DNA from: Pseudomonas gessardii
GTDB lineage: Bacteria > Pseudomonadota > Gammaproteobacteria > Pseudomonadales > Pseudomonadaceae
Length of the DNA stretch: 64,000 nt
Reading direction: 5' to 3'
NCBI RefSeq assembly: GCF_001983165.1
Contig: NZ_MNPU01000019.1
Location: 1-64,000, forward strand
The notes beneath the pieces were generated by a model. The model made no database searches and had not been told where the DNA came from. It was given only the letters and a program-made list of their open reading frames with translations. Every line of letters begins with the position of its first letter. Within the stretch, counting starts at the first letter, position 1. Both the position numbers and the translations under genes were made by a program. Shown in pieces: positions 34,982 through 42,582 of the stretch.

Positions 34982-35815
34982 TCAGGAGCCTTGCCAATAA
35001 AAGTGGTCGTTCGCCTGGCACAGGCTACGTTCATACAGCCAGTGCTGAACGACATCCGCGGCACCCGCGTCGTCGTCAAGCCTGGCCAGCGGCTCCCACA
35101 GAGGGCTCAACACCACCGGGACAGGAGAAAAACCATCGAGCTTGCCGTCAGCCAGCAACATGGACATGCCTTGATGCCAATTGGGCCAGGCCAGCTGTGC
35201 CTGCTCGGAGATCGCGCCCAGCTTGCGTACCATATTGGCAATTTCAGCGTCGGTCTTTGCCCGACATTGAGCGATTTTGGCCAGTTCCTGTTGGGCTAAT
35301 TGCGCATTGGTTTCTCCGACCAAGCGCCAGAACTCGGCCTTGATCCGTAACTGGCGTGCCTGTGTTTCGTACTCGATCAATGCCAGGCGCCAATTGGATA
35401 CCGCTTCATCAAAAAGGCTTTCCCACCAGCTGTATACCGGCAGCAGAACCCAATCGATGAGGGCCTGAGTCGAGGCCAGATTGATCCGGTCGCCCAACCA
35501 ATTGCACCAGTCCTCACCCTGGGCGCGAGCCTGGCGCAGTACCAATTGAATATCCCCGCGTTCGAGCGCCATGCCACGGGCCAAGCGTTGTTGCAGCCAA
35601 TTGGACTGGAACAGTTGCTCCAGCCGTACACGCGGCAGCAAGCGTTGCAACAAGATCAACTGTCGCACACTAATAATTCCCGACTCACGGTACACACTGA
35701 CTGATACACACCCAGCTGCCCGGCCTCGACCGCGGGCATCCCGGCCTACTACAAACACCCGACGACCAGCAAAAATACCAGCTTGAGGGGTTTGATTTTG
35801 GTCTTCCTGGCTCAT
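34982..35815 (-). CDS. exsD: Anti-activator ExsD
   Basis: 277 residues (P. aeruginosa 276) and clearly the same family: F-A-G-R-R-V-F-V-V-G-R-D-A near the N-terminus, Y-R-E-S-G-I-I-S-V-R-Q-L, I-D-W-V-L-L-P-V-Y-S-W-W-E-S-L and the C-terminal L-C-Q-A-N-D-H-F-Y-W-Q. ExsD binds ExsA and blocks it while secretion is off. ExsC removes ExsD once ExsE has been exported. First gene of the exsD-pscB-L operon, under its own ExsA-type promoter. Confidence 0.96.
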   Translation of the reverse strand: MSQEDQNQTPQAGIFAGRRVFVVGRDARGRGRAAGCVSVSVYRESGIISVRQLILLQRLLPRVRLEQLFQSNWLQQRLARGMALERGDIQLVLRQARAQGEDWCNWLGDRINLASTQALIDWVLLPVYSWWESLFDEAVSNWRLALIEYETQARQLRIKAEFWRLVGETNAQLAQQELAKIAQCRAKTDAEIANMVRKLGAISEQAQLAWPNWHQGMSMLLADGKLDGFSPVPVVLSPLWEPLARLDDDAGAADVVQHWLYERSLCQANDHFYWQGS

Positions 35816-35873
35816 CTTCTGCCTTGACTATCTCGTTTCGTAGCACACCCGTCAGCGTCTTCCACTGCGACCA

Positions 35874-35924
35874 ATCTTACTGAGGAGCAACGGACCAAAC
35901 TTGCAAAAAACGTCATTTTTTTTT
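35874..35924 (-). promoter_or_regulatory. ExsA-type promoter of exsD-pscB-L
   Basis: On the minus strand nine A's lead to GAC, then six bases (GTTTTT), then TGCAA. TAAGAT (35874-35879) follows after 21 nt. This is the closest match of the six to the ExsA consensus as I remember it. The box begins 9 nt past the exsA stop with no terminator between, so readthrough from exsCEBA is also possible. Confidence 0.9.
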
Positions 35925-35933
35925 AGTCCGCCG

Positions 35934-36749
35934 CTATTCTTTTCCTTGTCTTGAACGACTGGGAGTACACCCGAAACGACGACGATAGCTCTGAGTGAAG
36001 TAAGACTGGCTGGAAAAACCGCTTTCCATTGCGATGTCCACAATGCTCATTTCGCTGTTAAGCAATAGATGATGGGAGTAGAGGATACGCCGCTCACTGA
36101 TCCACGCTCGGGGAGAAACGCCATAGACCGACCCGAACAACTCCTTGAACGTGGTCAAGCCCATTCCGAACTCCCGGGAAAACTGGCAGAGCCGCCACTC
36201 CTTGAGGTAGTGCTGCTCCATGAACACCTGTAAACGCTCGACGTGCCGACTTCCCTGCTGACGCAATACTGACATCAGCGCCGGGCCCTGGGGGCTGAAA
36301 GCAAACAGCATCAACAACTCTTCGACGCGCAACAACGCCAGCATCGGTGGGTGCTCATGCACCATCAGCCCTTCAAGCCCCTTTATGCAGTCCGCCATCA
36401 ACGGCGTACTGGCAAACGCAATGAGACTAACCCCCGGCCCATCCCAGCGCTCTACTTCACTCAATAAAGAACCAAAACGCTGAACAAACTTTTGTAAAAA
36501 CTGAACCGATAATGGGATCCAAAGTAAAACACAATCGTGTTCGCCCGTACTCACGACATAGTTACCTCTGCGCGCAAACAATAGCTCGCCAGGCATGAGA
36601 CAAACTGTCGCATTACAATCTTGAACCGTGACCTGCCCCTCGATAAGGATATAAATCCCCTCCTCACCGTTCGATACAAACTCAAACGTCGGAATAGACC
36701 ACCGGCACAGCTTTATCTGTTTCCGAGCACGTGTGCTGGCACCTTGCAT
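35934..36749 (-). CDS. exsA: Master T3SS activator ExsA (AraC/XylS family)
   Basis: 271 residues. The N-terminal domain (about 1-165) dimerises and binds ExsD. The two helix-turn-helix motifs at the C-terminus (about 170-270) are nearly those of P. aeruginosa ExsA, for example F-G-M-G-L-T-T-F-K-E-L-F-G-S-V-Y-G-V-S-P and S-S-Q-S-Y-F-T-Q-S-Y-R-R-R-F-G-C. DNA specificity should therefore be the same, as the boxes in this window confirm. The start at 36749 gives the family N-terminus (M-Q-G-A). The ribosome site is weak. The frame can be extended to 36803. Confidence 0.97.
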   Translation of the reverse strand: MQGASTRARKQIKLCRWSIPTFEFVSNGEEGIYILIEGQVTVQDCNATVCLMPGELLFARRGNYVVSTGEHDCVLLWIPLSVQFLQKFVQRFGSLLSEVERWDGPGVSLIAFASTPLMADCIKGLEGLMVHEHPPMLALLRVEELLMLFAFSPQGPALMSVLRQQGSRHVERLQVFMEQHYLKEWRLCQFSREFGMGLTTFKELFGSVYGVSPRAWISERRILYSHHLLLNSEMSIVDIAMESGFSSQSYFTQSYRRRFGCTPSRSRQGKE

Positions 36750-37096
36750 TTTATTGTGACCCCGAACCTGCACATACCATTTGTACGGTGCCCAAGTAGG
36801 CATCGTACGAAACTCAACTTCTAAATACTGCTGCGCGACGATTTTGCGCTTGAATCCTGTGACGCGAGAGCCTGGAATCTAGCAGTGGCGGATTCTCTAT
36901 CTCTTGGCTCAAACACTGCACTGATTCTATGAAGTCAGGATGACTAACTCAATGACAACCGTCCTTGCAATTAATCATAGCCACTAGAGTAATTACTCTT
37001 AACTAGACGAAGCCCCGATAAATTTATTTAGTTACCCACCTATCGAAACACCCTTCTATTTTAATAGGCGCTAAATAAATACAAAATATTTCAAGA
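36750..37096 (-). other. A/T-rich exsB-exsA spacer with inverted repeats
   Basis: 347 nt without a gene, markedly A/T-rich. A perfect 14-bp palindrome AGAGTAATTACTCT is at 36986-36999. A 10-bp inverted repeat, ATTTATTTAG (37022-37031) with CTAAATAAAT (37071-37080), brackets 39 nt next to the exsB stop. In P. aeruginosa this spacer carries a second, Vfr-controlled exsA promoter; here only a half-site-like TGTGA (36859-36863) is seen, so no Vfr site is claimed. The region is a candidate for an exsA-only promoter and for silencing by H-NS-like (MvaT) proteins. Confidence 0.5.
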
Positions 37097-37507
37097 TCAT
37101 TTCGTCGCCACCGAAATAGTGCACTTCGGATAGCAGGGTAGTTGCCCAAGCTGCATATTCATATTTTCACCAGGCACCACCGACTGCCAACTTCTCGACT
37201 GCACAGCCCCGTCATCTGACCAGGCCAGCTCACTGCGCACCAGCAAGCTGCCACCGACCACCTGCGTCGGCATCAGACGAAAAGCAAAGTGCAACGGCAA
37301 CGCCGTCACCCGATAACGAGCCTGGGCAACCAGCCGCAGCTGCTGCTGGATCACCGAGTAGAGCCGCACACTGACGTAGGCAGGTTGTGAAATCGGTGAA
37401 GGTGTGCGCACCTGCCCTCTCACATCAATCAACGGTGCCGGCGGCGAAGGCACACTGACGCAGCCCCCCAAGGCAAGAAAAACGCTGAATAGCAGCGTCT
37501 TCCTCAT
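37097..37507 (-). CDS. exsB: ExsB, pilotin-like lipoprotein
   Basis: 136 residues with a lipoprotein leader ending in L-A-L-G-G-C (Cys16). The remainder is a beta-rich domain of the YscW/ExsB type, with R-L-Y-S-V-I-Q-Q-Q-L-R-L-V-A-Q-A-R-Y. It would be an outer-membrane lipoprotein that helps the secretin PscC localise and assemble. The start overlaps the exsE stop (ATGA). Confidence 0.92.
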   Translation of the reverse strand: MRKTLLFSVFLALGGCVSVPSPPAPLIDVRGQVRTPSPISQPAYVSVRLYSVIQQQLRLVAQARYRVTALPLHFAFRLMPTQVVGGSLLVRSELAWSDDGAVQSRSWQSVVPGENMNMQLGQLPCYPKCTISVATK

Positions 37508-37749
37508 GATTGACGAACCTTGCGCTCATAAAGAGGGGCAATCTCGCCATCGACCAAACGCTGCAAATGTTGCTCACTCTGTTGATCGACCTCCACCTGT
37601 ACCGCCAGCCAGCGACCCAACTGCGCAACGCTGATGCCTCCCTCCTGGCGACTGGGCACCTGACTGAACGAGCGCCCGGCAAAGCTTCCAGATATTGGCG
37701 CACCGTCACTCGTGGCCGCTGGTGAAATGCCAGTGCTTTCTATCTTCAT
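37504..37749 (-). CDS. exsE: ExsE, secreted regulator of T3SS transcription
   Basis: 81 residues, the same length as P. aeruginosa ExsE, starting M-K-I-E-S and keeping the F-x-G-R-S, L-x-R-W-L-A and S-E-Q-x-L-Q-R-L blocks. ExsE holds ExsC inactive in the cytoplasm; its export through the injectisome upon host contact frees ExsC. A small, fast-evolving gene whose position between exsC and exsB makes the call secure. Confidence 0.93.
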   Translation of the reverse strand: MKIESTGISPAATSDGAPISGSFAGRSFSQVPSRQEGGISVAQLGRWLAVQVEVDQQSEQHLQRLVDGEIAPLYERKVRQS

Positions 37750-37756
37750 GACTCAC

Positions 37757-38200
37757 TTAAACCCTCATACCGGCGGGCTTGGATATTGTTTGGTCGCCAC
37801 CCTCATATCCCGGCAGCAATTGCTGCCAAAACTCGGCGTGATCAAGCAGGTTGGCCAAGGTGGCCTCGAAACGTTCCAGGGTCAACTCAGCCGCGGGTAT
37901 CTGGGCGTATAGCTGCACCAGGCCTGCTGCCTCATCAAAACCAAAATGCAGATCGAAGCGATACCAGTACCGATTGAAACTCGCCAACTGCCGGAAGATT
38001 GCGTCGCCGAACGTTTCGATTCCCGCCACATCCGCTTCCATAACCAAGCGCTCGCGTCCTGCCAGTAACACCAGCGTCACGCCCAACTTATCGTCAAACA
38101 GCAGACTGGCTATTCCCTCTTCATCCAGCGACAAAGCGGGAAGGCCACTGCGATTGGCAAACTCGGCAAGCAGCCGGTTGACCCTGATCCTCAAATCCAT
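37757..38200 (-). CDS. exsC: ExsC, anti-anti-activator
   Basis: 147 residues, CesT-like chaperone fold. It binds ExsE or, when ExsE is secreted, ExsD, thereby freeing ExsA. Recognisable blocks include L-L-A-E-F-A-N-R-S-G-L and F-R-Q-L-A-S-F-N-R-Y-W-Y-R-F-D. First gene of exsCEBA, with GAGGGG upstream of the ATG and an ExsA-type promoter giving a leader of about 17 nt. Confidence 0.94.
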   Translation of the reverse strand: MDLRIRVNRLLAEFANRSGLPALSLDEEGIASLLFDDKLGVTLVLLAGRERLVMEADVAGIETFGDAIFRQLASFNRYWYRFDLHFGFDEAAGLVQLYAQIPAAELTLERFEATLANLLDHAEFWQQLLPGYEGGDQTISKPAGMRV

Positions 38201-38223
38201 GCACGTCCCCTCGAACTAGGCGA

Positions 38224-38275
38224 ATGCTAGCACCCTGACATGAGCGGGTTTTGTCACTGACGGGCTTTTCTTTTA
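38224..38275 (-). promoter_or_regulatory. ExsA-type promoter of exsCEBA
   Basis: Minus strand: TAAAAGAAAA, then GCC, six bases (CGTCAG), TGACA, and after 22 nt TAGCAT (38224-38229). This promoter would give autoregulation of exsA. It begins immediately after the popD terminator. Confidence 0.82.
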
Positions 38276-38277
38276 AG

Positions 38278-38305
38278 AAAAAAGCCACATCACTGTGGCT
38301 TTTTT
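38278..38305 (-). terminator. Intrinsic terminator after popD
   Basis: AAAAAAGCCACA pairs with TGTGGCTTTTTT around a 4-nt loop and ends in six T's on the minus strand, 17 nt past the popD stop. It separates the pcrGVH-popBD transcript from exsCEBA. Confidence 0.9.
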
Positions 38306-38322
38306 CCTATATCAAGATCAGA

Positions 38323-39213
38323 TCAAGCCACGCCAGCGGCGGCCCGCCAGGCCTGATTGTGGTTCTGGGTGTACTGCGCAAGCAGTTGCAGCATCTCTTT
38401 CATAAAGTTGGCGTTGTAGCTCACCTGGTCTTCGACCTTCTGCTTTTCGCTCTGGGCAATTGACGCGCTGACTTCATCTTCCTTGGCGTTGGCCTGAATA
38501 GCCGTTTGCTCGACTTGCACCGAGTTGCTGGACATCTGCCCAAGTGCCTGGTTCACGCCATTGATGCTTTGCAGCTTGGCATTGCGGTTATCCACGCCCT
38601 GCCCAGCCAGCTTGAGCGCACGGGTATCGGCCGCCTGCTCCTTGGCCCATTCCCGGCCGACCTCAATGCGATCAGCCTTCGAGGTTTTGCCCAGTTCCAG
38701 CATCTTCGCGTCGATCTGCTCGTTGCGCCGACCAATGTTGCCCTCCAGGACCTTTTCCTGGCTGATCGCCTTGCCATTCTTGACCGCACCAATGGCACCG
38801 GTAACCGCCGATGCCAGGGCCATCACACCGGAGATCACCGCCATCGCAATCATCAGCTTCGAACCGCTGCGCATTTCGTCCACTTGGGACTTCTGCGCAT
38901 TGATGATCGAGGTGTTCTCGCTGTCGCGCTGGATAATCCCCAGCTCGCGGGCCTTCTGCGCGATGCGAAACAACAGCACCATCAGCTCCACACTGCCATT
39001 GAGTTCACTGCTGACCCTGCCCAGCCCCTCGGGCTTGAACACTTGCCTCGGCGCTATCAGGTCGACACCCAAGCTCTTCTTCGATTCGCCGGGCAGTGCC
39101 GTATTCGCGCTGTGAACTGTTTCGGTTCGTACGCCTGCTTGAGTTTTTTCCAGCGACTGAGTATTGCCAATCTGACCCAGCCCGTGAGCGCCATAGCCTG
39201 TTTCAATCATCAT
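38323..39213 (-). CDS. popD: Translocator PopD (SctB)
   Basis: 296 residues. Secreted minor translocator that joins PopB in the host membrane pore. One hydrophobic segment (about 122-142, with M-A-V-I-S-G-V-M-A-L-A-S-A-V) and an amphipathic C-terminal part rich in Gln/Asn and Lys. GAGGA lies 7 nt before the first of two adjacent ATGs. Follows popB after 10 nt. Confidence 0.95.
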   Translation of the reverse strand: MMIETGYGAHGLGQIGNTQSLEKTQAGVRTETVHSANTALPGESKKSLGVDLIAPRQVFKPEGLGRVSSELNGSVELMVLLFRIAQKARELGIIQRDSENTSIINAQKSQVDEMRSGSKLMIAMAVISGVMALASAVTGAIGAVKNGKAISQEKVLEGNIGRRNEQIDAKMLELGKTSKADRIEVGREWAKEQAADTRALKLAGQGVDNRNAKLQSINGVNQALGQMSSNSVQVEQTAIQANAKEDEVSASIAQSEKQKVEDQVSYNANFMKEMLQLLAQYTQNHNQAWRAAAGVA

Positions 39214-39223
39214 GATGTGTTCC

Positions 39224-40390
39224 TCAGATAGCCGCAGGACGGCTGGAAAGGTTATGCAGGGTGTCGCCCTTTGCATTGATCATCTGGAAAATCTGCTCCA
39301 TGACCTGCAAAAAAGACTCGACCATGCGACTGAGTTCTTCCTTGAGCTTGTCCATGACGGCCTGAAACTGCGTGAGCTCGGAGCGCGTCTCCAGGGCATC
39401 GGCCTGTTTATCGGCAGCCTTGGCCTGAAACGCCGAGTTGGCGGTTTGCGCCGCACCGTTGGCGACCTCCAGGGTCATGTCGGAAATCTGCATCCCGAGC
39501 TTGGCACCATGGGACAGAGACTGACTGGCCACGTTGCCAAACTTGCTCCCCAAATCCGCCACTTTGCCGGCTAGACTGGCAGTGAGCTCGGCAGCCTTGC
39601 CACCGATTTTTGCACCCACCTTGGCGACCGCCCCGACGGCAGCCCCCCCGAAACTGACTACCGCAGCCATCACAGCGATGGCGATTTCGATCCCCATCAG
39701 AGCCGGTCCGAGCTTTTCCATCACTTCTTTACTGATCAATCCGTCCTTCGCCGCTTGTTGCACAGCCTGGGAAACGACACCCATTACGCCCCCGGCGATC
39801 ATCAGTGCTCCGGCGGCCGCGCCGACACCCGTCGCTACCAGAATGGCACCCACGATGATCGAGGCAATGGCACTGATCCAGCCAAAAATCTTACCTATCA
39901 AGCCAGACTTCTGGGCTTCTTTTGCAGCCTCGGTCGCCTCCAGAATCTTCTTCTGGTTTTCCTCGATCTTTTGCAGGTTTTGCTCACGCGCCATCTTGAT
40001 TTCTTCAAGCTTGAGCTTTTTTTGCGTGGACTCCAGCTCGCCAGTCAGTTTGGCCAATTCAATCTCGAAATCCTCCACCGAGCTGAGCCGCGCCACGCCT
40101 AACCGAGCCGTTTCAGCGACAAAACGCTGGGCCAGCCCGGTATCCTGGCGCACGGACTGCACCAGGCGGTTGATGTCCGCCCGAGTCCCGACCTCCAGGC
40201 GCTGCTGACTGGCCGCCGACGGCGCAGTCAATTGCACCCCTTGAGACGTGACGGCCGATCGGCCATCCGACTCGACCCGGGAGACCGTTAGCGCCTCCCC
40301 CCCACGATCATTGCGTGGGCGCCCCACGGGATCGCTTGCAGCAACGCTCCCCGTGGCAAGCGCAACGCGATCAAACGTTATCGGATTCAT
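39224..40390 (-). CDS. popB: Translocator PopB (SctE)
   Basis: 388 residues (P. aeruginosa 390). The major hydrophobic translocator. A coiled coil at about 105-160 is followed by two membrane stretches (about 165-205 and 230-260, Ala/Gly/Val rich) and a helical C-terminus. It is kept soluble by PcrH before export. The ATG lies within the end of pcrH (20-nt overlap). Confidence 0.96.
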   Translation of the reverse strand: MNPITFDRVALATGSVAASDPVGRPRNDRGGEALTVSRVESDGRSAVTSQGVQLTAPSAASQQRLEVGTRADINRLVQSVRQDTGLAQRFVAETARLGVARLSSVEDFEIELAKLTGELESTQKKLKLEEIKMAREQNLQKIEENQKKILEATEAAKEAQKSGLIGKIFGWISAIASIIVGAILVATGVGAAAGALMIAGGVMGVVSQAVQQAAKDGLISKEVMEKLGPALMGIEIAIAVMAAVVSFGGAAVGAVAKVGAKIGGKAAELTASLAGKVADLGSKFGNVASQSLSHGAKLGMQISDMTLEVANGAAQTANSAFQAKAADKQADALETRSELTQFQAVMDKLKEELSRMVESFLQVMEQIFQMINAKGDTLHNLSSRPAAI

Positions 40391-40877
40391 TAGGTTGATC
40401 CTTTCTCGCTAGTACGGCTTCCAACATGGCGCCTGCACGTTCGGCCAGAACCGAGTGTGCCGGCTGTGCTGCGGCCAAGGCCTGAGCCGAGTAGAAGCCA
40501 CTCTCGGCCCCGTCGAGATCACCCAACCGCAGGTGACACTCGCCAGCATGAAATGGAAATCTGGGCTCGTTGATATCGATCAGCGCGCCGTAACTGAAGC
40601 TCTGCAATGCCAGCTCTAGCTGCCCCATAGCCTGCCTGCACGCGCCCAATCCCAAAAAGAACCGAACGTCGTAATGATCAAGCATGCACAGCGCCTGAAA
40701 AATCTTGTGGGCGTCATCCCACTTGCCAGCCTGGTATTGATTGAACGCCAGGGAGTAGAGCTGCTCAAGGCTGTCGCTGGAGATGTTCCTGAGCATGGCC
40801 AGTGTGCCGCCATCGCGCAAAAACGCTTCCAGTTCTTTCTCGTATTCCTCAGACACATCGTGTTCTTGCTGGCTCAT
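40371..40877 (-). CDS. pcrH: Translocator chaperone PcrH (SycD-like, TPR)
   Basis: 168 residues with three TPR units, the first L-Y-S-L-A-F-N-Q-Y-Q-A-G-K-W-D-D-A, the next F-F-L-G-L-G-A-C-R-Q-A-M-G. Class II chaperone for PopB and PopD. The ATG at 40877 follows AGGAA by 6 nt; the codon before it is TTG. Confidence 0.95.
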   Translation of the reverse strand: MSQQEHDVSEEYEKELEAFLRDGGTLAMLRNISSDSLEQLYSLAFNQYQAGKWDDAHKIFQALCMLDHYDVRFFLGLGACRQAMGQLELALQSFSYGALIDINEPRFPFHAGECHLRLGDLDGAESGFYSAQALAAAQPAHSVLAERAGAMLEAVLARKDQPNESDNV

Positions 40878-40886
40878 CAACCGTTC

Positions 40887-41816
40887 CTATATGGCATTTA
40901 GAATGTCGCGCATCATGCTGTCGTACTTCTGAACGAAGCGATTCAGGGCCTCGATGGCCGAGTTGTAGCGAGAGCTGACATCGTTCAACAGCGTGGTCTT
41001 CTCACTGACTTTGTCGTTGATCGGGCGGGAGCGGTCGCCCACCGTCGTGGCGAAGTTGGCGATGGGGTTGTTCTCGTCCTTGAAATCGTACTTTTTGAGT
41101 AAGTCATCGGGGTTCATCGCCCCACTGTCCTTCGGTGCGCCACTGAGGAAGCTTCTGATGCTCAGCGTGCCGGTGCGATAGGTGTCGAGCCCTGTCAGCA
41201 GCGTGTATTCCGCACTGGCCTGCCAGCTCTTGTCGTCGGGGTAGCCGTATAAGGTGCGATCGAACAGGTTGAGTCCCGGCTCGATTGTGATCTCTTTTTT
41301 AGCGGCCAGATTCGCGTTGATCTGCGACTGGATCTTGCTGTAGATGTTGAGCTCGGCAGTCAGAACCTTGAGGTCATCACGCAGCGCGGTACGCTTGCCA
41401 TCCTGTATCAACAGAACCTCTTCATAAACGCCCCGCACGTCATCATCGATCCGGTCACTGGTCAGGCCGAAATGCGCCTTGGCCAGGAACTCTTTCAACG
41501 GCCAGGGCTGCCCCGGCTTCGCATCGGCGTACTGGTTGATCAGTTGCTTGACCGACTCGATCCCGGACTTGATTTGCAACTCATACAGGCTGCCCTTCAA
41601 GTTCGATTCAGGCGGCAGAAAATAGGCCAGCAACTTTTCTACCTGGGCATCCGACAGAGTCTGGTTGGCATGGGTAAAGCTGACGCTGCGGTTACTGACC
41701 AGTGCCCTAAGCTCTGCCAGTGCATCCGTTGCGCGACCGCGCAAATGATCGGCTGGAAGCGTCTGCAACGTATTCAAGAACCCCGACAGGTCTTGCTGGT
41801 AATGCCTGATATCCAT
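40887..41816 (-). CDS. pcrV: Needle-tip protein PcrV (SctA)
   Basis: 309 residues, LcrV family. It forms the tip complex on which PopB/PopD assemble. The coiled-coil pair that forms the core is visible in the middle (about 140-170) and at the C-terminus (A-I-E-A-L-N-R-F-V-Q-K-Y-D-S-M-M-R-D-I-L). It is about 15 residues longer than P. aeruginosa PcrV (294), so surface loops differ. The frame upstream of 41816 has no similarity. Confidence 0.95.
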   Translation of the reverse strand: MDIRHYQQDLSGFLNTLQTLPADHLRGRATDALAELRALVSNRSVSFTHANQTLSDAQVEKLLAYFLPPESNLKGSLYELQIKSGIESVKQLINQYADAKPGQPWPLKEFLAKAHFGLTSDRIDDDVRGVYEEVLLIQDGKRTALRDDLKVLTAELNIYSKIQSQINANLAAKKEITIEPGLNLFDRTLYGYPDDKSWQASAEYTLLTGLDTYRTGTLSIRSFLSGAPKDSGAMNPDDLLKKYDFKDENNPIANFATTVGDRSRPINDKVSEKTTLLNDVSSRYNSAIEALNRFVQKYDSMMRDILNAI

Positions 41817-41826
41817 AAGAGGTTCC

Positions 41827-42111
41827 TTACACCACAAGTCCACGCATCGACGCCGGACGCCGTTGTCGTTTTCCTTCATCGGCAACCGGTGGGCGGCTGA
41901 TGCGCATCCGCCGCACTTCCTGCAACAGCTCTTGTTCTGCTCTCTGTACAAGTGCCTGGTCCGGTGAGCGAAAGACCCGGTCACGGACCTCGGCAGGCAA
42001 CGCCAGGCCTTCCCACAGTTCACTGAGCAACCGCTCACGGTGCTCATTATCTTCAATGGCCTGCTCGGCAGCCTGAAGGGTTTTTGCGTAGGGTTCGTCG
42101 TACATATCCAT
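41827..42111 (-). CDS. pcrG: PcrG, PcrV chaperone and export regulator
   Basis: 94 residues from ATG 42111, or 92 from ATG 42105. Helical; a conserved E-L-W-E-G-L-A-L-P block is followed by a basic tail. It caps PcrV in the cytoplasm and restrains effector export. AGGAG is only 2 nt before the first ATG but 8 nt before the second, which favours 42105. The predicted -10 (42119-42124) would start transcription at about 42112, so the mRNA may have almost no leader. Confidence 0.9.
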   Translation of the reverse strand: MDMYDEPYAKTLQAAEQAIEDNEHRERLLSELWEGLALPAEVRDRVFRSPDQALVQRAEQELLQEVRRMRISRPPVADEGKRQRRPASMRGLVV

Positions 42112-42118
42112 GGCTCCT

Positions 42119-42169
42119 ATAGTAGGGATAGAGCGCCTGGCTTCCTGTCAGGTACGGTCGATTATTTGT
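42119..42169 (-). promoter_or_regulatory. ExsA-type promoter of pcrGVH-popBD
   Basis: Minus strand: A-rich segment, GAC, six bases (CGTACC), TGACA, and TACTAT (42119-42124) 21 nt later. The box overlaps the last codons and the stop of pcrR. The -10 lies only 7 nt from the upstream pcrG ATG. Confidence 0.85.
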
Positions 42170-42582
42170 CGTTTTCTGATGGTTCGTAGCGAACACACCT
42201 GCCCGGCCGCCAGCTCGAACCAACCGCTCTGCAGTTCGGCTGCGCCAGTCCAGCGACGATAGAAACGCGCCATCCGCGTGCCATCCAGCGGGCTGTCCGC
42301 CATCGCCTGCACCTTGCCGTAGAGCTTGGCTTGCGCGCCCAACACCGCGAGAACCGCCTCGGCCAACACATGTAGCGCGGCAAAAGAATTGACCAGGCCA
42401 TGGCGCCCGTCGACCCGGCGCAGCATGACGATCCAGACCCGTCCCCCTTCACAGCGCCAGGCCAGTTCGCAGCCGCCATACACAAACTTGCGGCCCAGCG
42501 GTAGTGTGCTGTGACGCAAGAAATGTGGCCGGGTGTCATGCCCGTGTGCCTGTAGCCAGCCCACCAAAGGGTCGCGCGTCAT
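42148..42582 (-). CDS. pcrR: PcrR (LcrR-like T3SS protein)
   Basis: 144 residues, the size of P. aeruginosa PcrR. The LcrR family has a conserved [16 protein letters not shown] start and a basic C-terminus; its precise role is unclear, though a link to PcrG/LcrG levels has been suggested for Yersinia. The start overlaps the pcrD stop by 4 nt (ATGA). Confidence 0.9.
   Translation of the reverse strand: MTRDPLVGWLQAHGHDTRPHFLRHSTLPLGRKFVYGGCELAWRCEGGRVWIVMLRRVDGRHGLVNSFAALHVLAEAVLAVLGAQAKLYGKVQAMADSPLDGTRMARFYRRWTGAAELQSGWFELAAGQVCSLRTIRKRQIIDRT

Noticed and set aside
36859..36863. TGTGA as a Vfr site for exsA
   Set aside because: Only one half-site is present; the opposite half and spacing are not recognisable.
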